This document shows positions 1 to 6,550 of a DNA stretch of 34,650 nucleotides, in pieces (the first letter of the stretch is position 1; every line of letters starts with the position of its first letter). The notes beneath the pieces are model-generated. The model ran no database searches and had not been told where the DNA came from. It worked only from the letters and a program-made list of their open reading frames with translations. Source of the DNA: an uncultured Oscillospiraceae bacterium (GTDB lineage: Bacteria; Bacillota; Clostridia; Oscillospirales; Acutalibacteraceae). The position numbers were made by a program, and so were the translations under genes. The stretch is from assembly GCA_905198295.1 (NCBI GenBank), contig CAJKBW010000026.1:1-34650 (forward strand), in the 5' to 3' direction.

Positions 1-79
1 CATTGTACCAGAAGGGCTGACGGGTCCTCAACTTTCATTTAACTTTACAGTCCGTGTGAATAGTCGAGGAGGCGAAACG
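1..79. other. Left-edge leader region
   Basis: This is a short non-coding stretch before the first gene. It carries a good ribosome binding site (GAGGAGG around 67-73) for the start at 80. I see no convincing promoter; it may be the 3' part of a spacer whose promoter lies outside the window. Confidence 0.4.
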
Positions 80-1141
80 ATGACAGGAAAAGAAAGAATC
101 CAGCGGATACTTCGGCGGGAACCGGTCGATCGGATCGGGCTGTATGAGCATTTCTGGCCGGATACCGAAAAGGCTTGGGCGGATACCCTGCGCGGGCAGA
201 GCTTTGAGGACTGCTTCGGGCTGGATATTCAGGAGAGCTGGCCGCTGAATCTGGTTATCGACTTGGATTTTGCGCCTCGGGTAGTAGCGGAAACCGAAGA
301 AACCATCACTTATCTGGATGGCAACGGGGCGACCATGCGGCGGCATAAGCTGCACGACTCCACGCCGGAGCACGTCGATTTTCAAATCCGGGAACGGGCA
401 GACTGGGAAGCAGTGCGCGGCAAACTGACGCCAGATCCCCGGCGGATCGATTTCCACGGCTACCGCATTGCCCGGCAGCAGGCGAAGGAAGCGGGCCGCT
501 TTTTTGTGTGGAGCGGTGTGAACGTGTTTGAATCCATTCATCCGATCTGCGGTCACGAAAACCTGCTGGCGGGCATGGCACTCGACCCGGATTGGGTGAT
601 GGATATGGTCACGGTATATTCTGAACTGGCGGTAGAGCTGCAGCGCACGCTGTTTGAACAGGAGGGTTATCCGGACGGGATCTGGTATTTTGAGGATATG
701 GGCTACAAGGGGCATCCATTTATGTCCCGTGCCATGTACGATGAGCTGATCCAGCCGGGGCATATCCGCACCATCCGCTTTGCCAAGGAGCACGACATGC
801 CGGTGATTATGCATTCGTGCGGCTATGTCGAGCCGCTGCTCGGCGGGATGATTGAAGCGGGCATCGACTGCCTGCAGGCAATTGAGGTGAAGGCGGGGAT
901 GGACCTGCTTCAGCTGCAGCGGGAGTACGGGGACAAAATTGCGTTTATGGGCGGCATTGATGTGCGGGCGCTGTATTCCAACGACCGCGAGGTCATTGAC
1001 CGGGAGCTGGAGGCAAAAATTCCGGTGATGAAGGCGGGCGGCAACTATATCCTTCACAGCGACCATTCCATCCCCAAGACGGTAACGCCGGAAACCTACC
1101 GTTATTTTGTGGAAAAGGGTCTGTCGCTGGGCACCTATTGA
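80..1141 (+). CDS. Uroporphyrinogen decarboxylase-like (URO-D/MtaA superfamily) protein
   Basis: The 353-residue product matches the URO-D superfamily, which holds haem-pathway decarboxylases and zinc-dependent methyltransferases of the MtaA/CmuA type. The opening TGKERIQRILRREPVDRIG is the usual N-terminal signature. The HSCG motif at residues 245-248 corresponds to the zinc-site region of the methyltransferase branch, and the following GGID segment fits the C-terminal part of the barrel. The ATG at 80 is preferred over an upstream GTG at 56 because GAGGAGG lies just before it. No signal peptide is present, so it is cytosolic. It is followed at 21 bases by a deacetylase gene and sits in a carbohydrate cluster with no haem genes, so a role in haem synthesis is unlikely. 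The true substrate is unknown; action on methylated or otherwise modified sugars is only a guess. Confidence 0.85.
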   Translation: MTGKERIQRILRREPVDRIGLYEHFWPDTEKAWADTLRGQSFEDCFGLDIQESWPLNLVIDLDFAPRVVAETEETITYLDGNGATMRRHKLHDSTPEHVDFQIRERADWEAVRGKLTPDPRRIDFHGYRIARQQAKEAGRFFVWSGVNVFESIHPICGHENLLAGMALDPDWVMDMVTVYSELAVELQRTLFEQEGYPDGIWYFEDMGYKGHPFMSRAMYDELIQPGHIRTIRFAKEHDMPVIMHSCGYVEPLLGGMIEAGIDCLQAIEVKAGMDLLQLQREYGDKIAFMGGIDVRALYSNDREVIDRELEAKIPVMKAGGNYILHSDHSIPKTVTPETYRYFVEKGLSLGTY

Positions 1142-1162
1142 AACATGCGGGAGGCGGTGGGG

Positions 1163-2140
1163 ATGAAAACAGGAAAAGCGCTTTTGCTGTTGGTTGTGGG
1201 CTTGCTGCTGCCGGCGGGGACGGGCTGCCGGAGCACGGCTGCGCCGCCCTCGGCTTTGTCCGGATCGTCGCCCGCCGTACAGGAGGCGCCGGCGGATAAT
1301 TCTTCCGTACAGGAGGCGATTGATGTGGAGCTGGCTTTTCCTGGCTATGCCCGCAAAGCGGTGACCTTCAGCTATGACGACGGCTGCATACAGGATCGCC
1401 GGCTGACCGCGCTGTTCCGGGAATATGGCCTGAAGGCGACTTTTAATCTGTATTCGGCCTGCTTTGGAGAGAGCACCCGAATTCATCATGGCGGCTTTGA
1501 ACTGGATTATTCCAAGATTGCGGAAGACGAGGTGGCCGCACTGTATGAAGGCTTCGAGGTGGCCTCGCATACCCGGCATCACTATGATCTGCGCTCGCTG
1601 GACGATGCAACCGTGCTCGAGGAGATCGCCTCCGACCGGCAGGCACTTGCCGCTTTGACCGGATATGCGATTGACGGCATGGCTTATCCCGGCGGCGTGT
1701 ACGACAGCCATGTGCGCGATCTTGCGGAACAGAGCGGAGTGCTGTATGCACGCACGATCAACGAAACCAAAAGCACCGCGCTGCCGGAGGATTTTTATCA
1801 GTGGCATCCGACCGCGCATGACAGTGACCCGGCCCTGCCTGGAATCGTCGATCGTTTTCTGACATCGTCGGGGAAAGAACTCCGGCTGCTGTATATCTGG
1901 GGGCATTCCTTTGAACTGGATAAGGAGGGAGGCGCCCGCTGGAACAACCTGCAAAATCTCTGTGAAAGCCTTGCCGGGCGGTCGGATGTGTGGTATGCCG
2001 ACAACCGGAGCATCTGCCGGTATGTCCATGCGCTGCGGCAGTATGAACGGGAAGGGATCAACCGTTCCGACATGACCCTGTATGGGTTTGCCGGAGAAAA
2101 CCCGGTGTCGGCCGCTCCCGGGCAATCGTTCGGCGCTTAA
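1163..2140 (+). CDS. Polysaccharide deacetylase (NodB homology) lipoprotein
   Basis: The 325-residue product has an N-terminal hydrophobic signal ending in a cysteine (PAGTGC), consistent with a lipoprotein on the outer face of the membrane, although the lipobox is not ideal. The carbohydrate esterase 4 signature is clear: FSYDDG at residues 69-74 (motif 1, catalytic and metal aspartates D72/D73), SHTRHH with metal histidines H136 and H140 (motif 2), and AYPGG at 174-178 (motif 3). Members remove acetyl groups from N-acetylated sugars of peptidoglycan, chitin-like or other glycans. The start at 1163 is preferred over an in-frame ATG at 1145 because GGGAGG lies between them at proper distance. 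It ends just before a strong terminator, so with the preceding gene it forms a two-gene unit. Confidence 0.88.
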   Translation: MKTGKALLLLVVGLLLPAGTGCRSTAAPPSALSGSSPAVQEAPADNSSVQEAIDVELAFPGYARKAVTFSYDDGCIQDRRLTALFREYGLKATFNLYSACFGESTRIHHGGFELDYSKIAEDEVAALYEGFEVASHTRHHYDLRSLDDATVLEEIASDRQALAALTGYAIDGMAYPGGVYDSHVRDLAEQSGVLYARTINETKSTALPEDFYQWHPTAHDSDPALPGIVDRFLTSSGKELRLLYIWGHSFELDKEGGARWNNLQNLCESLAGRSDVWYADNRSICRYVHALRQYEREGINRSDMTLYGFAGENPVSAAPGQSFGA

Positions 2141-2145
2141 GCCGG

Positions 2146-2180
2146 CAAACCGGGCGGACACTGCCGCCCGGTTTGTTTTT
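2146..2180 (+). terminator. Rho-independent terminator after the deacetylase gene
   Basis: A perfect 12-base stem (2146-2157 pairing with 2164-2175) encloses a 6-base loop and is followed directly by five T residues (2176-2180). It starts five bases after the deacetylase stop codon and separates the first gene pair from the regulator. Confidence 0.9.
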
Positions 2181-2191
2181 AAACGTTTCCG
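2178..2191 (+). promoter_or_regulatory. Possible cre-like (CcpA/LacI-type) operator
   Basis: The 14-base element TTTAAACGTTTCCG matches 11 of 14 positions of the idealised catabolite-responsive palindrome TGTAAACGTTTACA and has the central AAACGTTT dyad. It lies about 16 bases upstream of the regulator's -35 element. Its first bases are the T-tract of the preceding terminator, so part of the match may be fortuitous. Confidence 0.25.
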
Positions 2192-2206
2192 TACCGGGGC
2201 ATATTC

Positions 2207-2235
2207 TTGACATACCAGAAAACAAATGATAATAT
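2207..2235 (+). promoter_or_regulatory. Sigma-A-type promoter of the AraC-family regulator
   Basis: A perfect -35 box TTGACA is at 2207-2212. The -10 candidates are GATAAT at 2228-2233 (15-base spacer) and TAATAT at 2230-2235 (17-base spacer). The region is very AT-rich and lies downstream of the terminator of the preceding unit, as expected for an independent promoter. A 14-base perfect palindrome, TATTATATATAATA at 2242-2255, follows and could be an operator or simple AT-rich sequence. Confidence 0.6.
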
Positions 2236-2309
2236 AAATGGTATTATATATAATATATTGAGCGGTTTAATTTTAATTGTTATTCATATTTAACGATAGG
2301 AGGGCGGAT

Positions 2310-3227
2310 ATGGCCGAAAAAAAGCTCAAAGACGATATTGTCAAATGGAGCGTGGATACCAAGCGGAGAGTGAGCAAGCAATTCAACGGGATTGCGGACA
2401 CGAAGATCTATATCGACATCAATTCCTATGAGCAGGATCTGAAGCTGCACTACCATGAGTTTTATGAAATCGTCTATGTCATGTGCGGGTCGGCCACCCA
2501 TATTATCAACGGCGAAGCGCACAGCGCGTGCATGGGGGATCTGTTCCTGCTCAATTACGATACGGCGCACACTCTCGTGGATGTCAGCTCCAATTATAAA
2601 ATGATCAGCATTTCCTTTCTGCCGGATATTGTCGACCCCTCGCTTGCCGATTCGCAGAATGTCAACGATTTGCTGATGTTTCTGATAAATGAAGAGATTT
2701 TTGAGCATGACTCGAATGCCGGATTTATTGTTCTGCATGCCTGCGCGAAGGAATTTGAAACCATGCTCGAGGAAATGTACAGCGAATATGCCAACCAGAG
2801 GGATTACAGTCCATTTATCCTTCGGCATCTGATGTCGGTGGTGCTCGGACGTGTTTACCGGATCGCGTCGCAGAAATACGAGATCTCCTCACAGGATAAC
2901 CTGACCGGTGTGATGCATTATATCGACCAGAATTATATGCGGCCCTGCAAGCTAAGTGATCTGGCAAAAATCGCTCTGCTCAGCCCGTCGTATCTGTCGG
3001 CGCAGTTCAAAATCCGTTTCGGCGTCAGCATAAGCGATTATATTCATATGAAGCGTATGGAAAATGCCTGCTCCCTGATGAAAACCACCGACGATTCCAT
3101 TTTGGCGATCATGCGGGAGGTCGGGTATAACGATCCCAAGAATTTTTACCGGATTTTCAAATCCCATACCGGCATGACGCCGGGGGATTATCGTGAGAGC
3201 TGTCGGCAGAAGCGTATACGCTTTTAA
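2310..3227 (+). CDS. AraC-family transcriptional regulator with N-terminal cupin domain
   Basis: The 305-residue product has the usual two-part design. Residues about 35-110 form a cupin-like ligand-binding domain (DLKLHYHEFYEIVYV is typical of its first strands). Residues about 200-302 form the double helix-turn-helix domain, with the first HTH around KLSDLAKIALLSPSYLS and the second ending in the signature GYNDPKNFYRIFKSHTGMTPGDYR. Proteins of this type bind a sugar or sugar derivative and usually activate a neighbouring operon; the long operon starting at 3461 is the obvious target. The ATG at 2310 is chosen because AGGAGGG at 2298-2304 precedes it; the same frame runs further upstream without such a site. 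It has its own promoter and terminator. Its base composition appears visibly less GC-rich than that of the downstream genes. Confidence 0.95.
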   Translation: MAEKKLKDDIVKWSVDTKRRVSKQFNGIADTKIYIDINSYEQDLKLHYHEFYEIVYVMCGSATHIINGEAHSACMGDLFLLNYDTAHTLVDVSSNYKMISISFLPDIVDPSLADSQNVNDLLMFLINEEIFEHDSNAGFIVLHACAKEFETMLEEMYSEYANQRDYSPFILRHLMSVVLGRVYRIASQKYEISSQDNLTGVMHYIDQNYMRPCKLSDLAKIALLSPSYLSAQFKIRFGVSISDYIHMKRMENACSLMKTTDDSILAIMREVGYNDPKNFYRIFKSHTGMTPGDYRESCRQKRIRF

Positions 3228-3254
3228 GGCCCCCTGATAAAAGGGGGCCTTTTT
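3226..3254 (+). terminator. Rho-independent terminator after the regulator gene
   Basis: A perfect 10-base stem (3226-3235 with 3242-3251) with a 6-base loop ends in a run of T residues (3250-3254). The left arm overlaps the regulator's stop codon. Confidence 0.9.
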
Positions 3255-3348
3255 ATTTTGTGAATAAAGTTTGCCCGTTGGTCATAAATTGCAGCAGACA
3301 AGCGGTCAACTTTCAAAAGAATCACTAATACATACAAATTAAAGACCA

Positions 3349-3378
3349 TAGACCTGGATTTTATATGGATTGTATAAT
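3349..3378 (+). promoter_or_regulatory. Promoter of the long carbohydrate operon
   Basis: A perfect -10 box TATAAT at 3373-3378 lies 18 bases from a partial -35 box TAGACC (3349-3354, 4 of 6 matches). A weak -35 is what one expects for a promoter needing an activator such as the adjacent AraC-type protein. Two GGTCA pentamers on the + strand at 3280-3284 and 3304-3308 lie just upstream and might be activator half-sites. The spacer 3255-3460 holds nothing else that I recognise. Confidence 0.6.
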
Positions 3379-3460
3379 GAATATGACGATGGGTCGGTGA
3401 TTGTCAGCAAGCAGGTACTCCGCAGAGGGGGTGCCGGCGAAAATGAAAGGAAGGGTATTG

Positions 3461-5431
3461 ATGAAAAAAGCACTGTCGATTCTATGCGCAACGGTTTTGC
3501 TGTGCACGGGCATGGCGTCAGGCGCGGCCGCATCGGCGGACGCAGCGGTGAGCGGACAGGTGTTTGACATGTCTTCCTGTGCGTTCGACAAAATGGGCAC
3601 CTGGAAAGGGGAGAATGCGGTTCTGGATTCGCTGAGCTATGATGCGGCGAGCGGTCTGGCACGCATCAGCGTCTCCTATGAAACAGGCATGGGCCGTCAG
3701 GGCGGCGTCGGCCTGCTCAATGACTCCCTGAAGCTGGAAGCTGGCGCGGAGAAAAACCGGTTTGTCAAGATCCGGCTGAGGGTGGATGCGCATGCTAAAC
3801 AGTTTGCATTTGACAACTTTGCTTTCCACTATAAAACTGCGGCGGACGGTGTTGTGAGCGACTGGACCTCCAACTTCGGTTCACCGGCGCTGATGACCGG
3901 ATTGCATGACAGCGAGGAGTTTATCACCGCGGTGTTTGATCTCGGCCTGGCCGCGGATGTGGAGCTGAACACCCTGCGTCTCGACATCAACACCAAGGAC
4001 CCCGCCGACGGCATGAGTGCAGGTGTGGGCGGTGAAAAGGGCAGCCTGTACATCGATTATATCGGCTTCTTTGACACCAAGGCGGCTGCTGACGCGTATG
4101 CGGGCGGCAAAGATATCAGCACGGTGTATCACTTCAGCCAGTTTGCGATGGGCACCTGGGCGGGGGAATCCCCGGTTTATGACAGCCTGCAGTACGATGC
4201 CGCGGCCAAAGCGGGCCGAATCGGCGTAACCTATGAGCCCAACCCGGAAGTGGCGCGCTACGGTGCGGCCTGCTTCTCCGGCAAAAACATGGCGGTGCCG
4301 GTGGGTGCCGGGAAAAACCAGTTTGTCAAACTGCGCATTCGTTCGGACGAAAAGTCCAAGGTGTATGCGTTTGACAAGCTGATGATCCACTACATGCTCG
4401 ATGGGGATGCCGGATGGCAGAGCAATTTTTCGAATCTTGATAAGGCGGCCGGTCTTCATGGCAGCACCGATTATGTGGATGTGATCGTAGATCTGGGGTT
4501 TGGTGCCGATTCCACGCTGAAGGCACTGCGTTTTGATGTGACCACGAATGCGGACAGCGAAGGTCATACCGTCGGGGTTGGCGGAGGAAACGGCAATCTG
4601 TATATCGAATATGTTGGCCTGTTCAATTCTGCTGCGGATGCTGCAGCATTTACGCTGAATGCGGGCGGTGACGGTGGCGATGACGGAGACGACGGTGATG
4701 ATGGCGAGCAGGGCGACGATGGCAAGGGTGAAGAAGGCGGCGATGATGGTAAGGAAGAGGATAAACCCGTGACATCGGCCCAGCTGGATATGCGCCGGCT
4801 GAGCAACGGCGTGGCCTACAACTTTGCGAATGGCCTGAAGAACGGCTGGAGCAAGGAGAACCCTGCCTCGGTTATTGAGGCGGATGCCACGGAAAAAGCG
4901 ATCCGCATCGACGGCAAAACCGGTGCGCAGCTGCTGTTTGAGCCGGGAGAGACTTTTGCCATCGGCGCGGACAAAAACCGCTACATGAAGGTGCGGATCA
5001 AGGGCGATGCCTCCCTCTATCGCTTTGTGAGCTACTTCATTGTGGGGGAAGATGCTGCGGATGCAGTGTTTGGCCCGACGCTGCGGCTGATCAAAGATCT
5101 GAAGATCAATCCGGACGGCTATGTTGATATCGTTATGGACATGTACGAAAAAGGCGAAGGGTATGGTTCGGACTGGGACGGCACCCTGCGCAAGTTCCGG
5201 CTGGATATGCATCAGAAGGACGGCACCACGGTGCAGGGCGAGCTGTTTGTCCAGTATATCGGTTTCTTTGACACCAAAGAAGCGGCGCAGGCGTTTGACG
5301 GCGATTTCACCGACAAAACCGGCAATACGCAGACCGGTGTCGGTGCAGCCGGTGTTGCTGTGGGCGTGACCGCGGTGCTTTCAGCGGCGGCGCTGCTGTT
5401 TGTCACAGCCAAAAAGCGCGGCAGAGCCTGA
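3461..5431 (+). CDS. Secreted multi-module surface protein with C-terminal anchor
   Basis: The 656-residue product has a signal peptide (about residues 1-28). Two related beta-rich modules follow, A at about 34-205 and B at about 221-395. After them come a Gly/Asp-rich acidic linker (402-436), a third related module C (about 449-613), a hydrophobic stretch (about 627-648) and the basic tail KKRGRA. Each module ends with a version of LYIDYIGFFDTKAAADAY, showing internal duplication. Modules of this size and composition resemble jelly-roll carbohydrate-binding domains, but I cannot assign a family. NTQTG at 622-626 before the hydrophobic segment resembles a degenerate sortase signal (proline replaced), so either wall linkage or a membrane anchor is possible. 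The start at 3461 follows AAAGGAAGGG; an upstream in-frame ATG at 3443 lacks a comparable site. It is the first gene of the operon. The likely role, glycan binding at the surface, is an inference. Confidence 0.85.
   Translation: MKKALSILCATVLLCTGMASGAAASADAAVSGQVFDMSSCAFDKMGTWKGENAVLDSLSYDAASGLARISVSYETGMGRQGGVGLLNDSLKLEAGAEKNRFVKIRLRVDAHAKQFAFDNFAFHYKTAADGVVSDWTSNFGSPALMTGLHDSEEFITAVFDLGLAADVELNTLRLDINTKDPADGMSAGVGGEKGSLYIDYIGFFDTKAAADAYAGGKDISTVYHFSQFAMGTWAGESPVYDSLQYDAAAKAGRIGVTYEPNPEVARYGAACFSGKNMAVPVGAGKNQFVKLRIRSDEKSKVYAFDKLMIHYMLDGDAGWQSNFSNLDKAAGLHGSTDYVDVIVDLGFGADSTLKALRFDVTTNADSEGHTVGVGGGNGNLYIEYVGLFNSAADAAAFTLNAGGDGGDDGDDGDDGEQGDDGKGEEGGDDGKEEDKPVTSAQLDMRRLSNGVAYNFANGLKNGWSKENPASVIEADATEKAIRIDGKTGAQLLFEPGETFAIGADKNRYMKVRIKGDASLYRFVSYFIVGEDAADAVFGPTLRLIKDLKINPDGYVDIVMDMYEKGEGYGSDWDGTLRKFRLDMHQKDGTTVQGELFVQYIGFFDTKEAAQAFDGDFTDKTGNTQTGVGAAGVAVGVTAVLSAAALLFVTAKKRGRA
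4664..4769 (+). repeat. Low-complexity Gly/Asp-coding repeat
   Basis: Imperfect repeats of GGC/GGT and GAT/GAC codons encode an acidic flexible linker (residues 402-436) between the second and third modules of the surface protein. It is a protein linker and not a DNA element. Confidence 0.8.
4805..5308 (+). repeat. Module copy 1 (duplicated with 5537-6020)
   Basis: This encodes module C of the first surface protein. It is much closer in sequence to the single module of the next gene than to modules A and B of its own protein; for example AIRIDGKTGAQLLFEP and AVFGPTLRL occur in both, with near-identical DNA around 4892-4932 and 5621-5660. Confidence 0.8.
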
Positions 5432-5455
5432 AATATATACGGGAGGGAGCAGAGA

Positions 5456-6382
5456 ATGATGCGCGTGAAAAAATTCGCGGCAGCGCTGCTGGCGCTGGCG
5501 GTGGCGGCCGGTATGGCGATGCCGGCGTCGGCGGCCGGACGGGTAATCAGCTTTGAAAACGGTTTTGCGGACGGCTGGGGAAAGGAAAACCCGGAATCGG
5601 TCATCGAAGCGGACGCAGAAGAAAAAGCGATCCGCATCGACGGCAAAACCGGTGCCCAGCTGCTGTTCGAACCCGAAACCCCGATGGATATCGGTATGAA
5701 GAAAAACCAGTACATGAAGGTGCGGATCAAGGGCGATCCATCGATCTACCGGTTTGTGGCCTATTACATTGTGGAGGCGGATACGCCGGATGCGGTATTC
5801 GGCCCGACGCTGCGGCTGAAGAAGGATCTGACTGTTAAGGCGGATGAGTACACCGACATCATCATGGATATGTATTACCAGGGCGAAGGTTACGGCGCCC
5901 AGTGGGACGGCCAGCTGCGCAAGTTCCGGCTGGATATCCACAATGAAGCCGGCACCACGGCAGAAGGGGAAATCTTCATCCAGTACATAGGTTTCTTTGA
6001 CACCGAGGCGGAGGCGAAGGCCTATCCGGATGAGACGACCGAACCGCCGCCGCCCACCGAGCCGGAGGAATCCAGCGAGCCGACCGCGCCGGAATCCTCT
6101 GCGGCGAATACCACGCCGCCGACGTCGAAGCCGACCACTAAGCCGACCGCCGGAGCGGGCACGTCGAATACGGCCAGCGCGCCGGTTTCCGATGCAGACG
6201 GGGATTCCGAAGGCATGAACCCGCTGCCGATCGTGCTGATTGTGGTGGGTGTGGTGATTCTGGCCGGAGGCATCACGGCGTTTATCCTGCTGAAAAAGCG
6301 CGGAGGTCCAAAAGATGACGGACCAGAGCCGCAGGATTCAACAGACGGCGGACAGGAACCGCCGGAAGACGCTTCCGTATAA
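5456..6382 (+). CDS. Secreted single-module surface protein with transmembrane anchor
   Basis: The 308-residue product has a signal peptide (about 1-27, ending in MPASAAG), one beta-rich module (about 28-185) closely related to the third module of the preceding protein, a Pro/Thr/Ser-rich spacer (about 190-250), one transmembrane segment (about 255-280) and a short acidic cytoplasmic tail of about 25 residues. The spacer looks like a cell-wall-spanning stalk. GGGAGG at 5441-5446 supports the ATG at 5456; an ATG three bases later is possible. The gap to the upstream gene is 24 bases, so the two are co-transcribed. It probably displays a ligand-binding module outside the membrane; the ligand is unknown. 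Confidence 0.85.
   Translation: MMRVKKFAAALLALAVAAGMAMPASAAGRVISFENGFADGWGKENPESVIEADAEEKAIRIDGKTGAQLLFEPETPMDIGMKKNQYMKVRIKGDPSIYRFVAYYIVEADTPDAVFGPTLRLKKDLTVKADEYTDIIMDMYYQGEGYGAQWDGQLRKFRLDIHNEAGTTAEGEIFIQYIGFFDTEAEAKAYPDETTEPPPPTEPEESSEPTAPESSAANTTPPTSKPTTKPTAGAGTSNTASAPVSDADGDSEGMNPLPIVLIVVGVVILAGGITAFILLKKRGGPKDDGPEPQDSTDGGQEPPEDASV
5537..6020 (+). repeat. Module copy 2 (duplicated with 4805-5308)
   Basis: Second copy of the duplicated module, here forming the whole extracellular domain of the shorter surface protein. Protein similarity is continuous from ENGFADGW through YIGFFDTEAEAKAY. Confidence 0.8.
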
Positions 6383-6389
6383 AGGCAAC

Positions 6390-6422
6390 GGCCGCCGGCC
6401 GCAGTATTTCGCGCCGGCGGCC
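6390..6422 (+). other. Intercistronic hairpin without T-tract
   Basis: A perfect 10-base GC stem (6390-6399 with 6413-6422) with a 13-base loop follows the second surface-protein gene by eight bases. No T run follows, so it is a poor intrinsic terminator. It may mark partial termination, RNA processing or protection of the upstream transcript. The rest of 6383-6550 shows no clear promoter. Confidence 0.5.
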
Positions 6423-6550
6423 ATATTCTAAAAACCTATCGCCCCGTTGCGTATTTTCTGCGGCGAACGGCGTGAAATTGACCGAAAAAACCCGGCCGGC
6501 GGAGGAACATGAGCATGTGTTCAGCAGGCAGCGGGATAAGGAGTGAAACC

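Noticed and set aside
80..1141. HemE (haem biosynthesis) as identity of the first gene
   Set aside because: Carbohydrate context and the HSCG zinc-type motif fit the methyltransferase-like branch better; no other haem genes are nearby.
35..2161. Long minus-strand open frame over the first two genes
   Set aside because: It runs opposite the URO-D-like and deacetylase genes, whose family motifs are clear, and crosses the terminator; its sequence resembles no protein family.
4664..4769. Short repeated GAT/GAC/GGC units considered as a CRISPR or tandem DNA repeat
   Set aside because: Units are irregular, have no spacers and translate in frame to an acidic linker.
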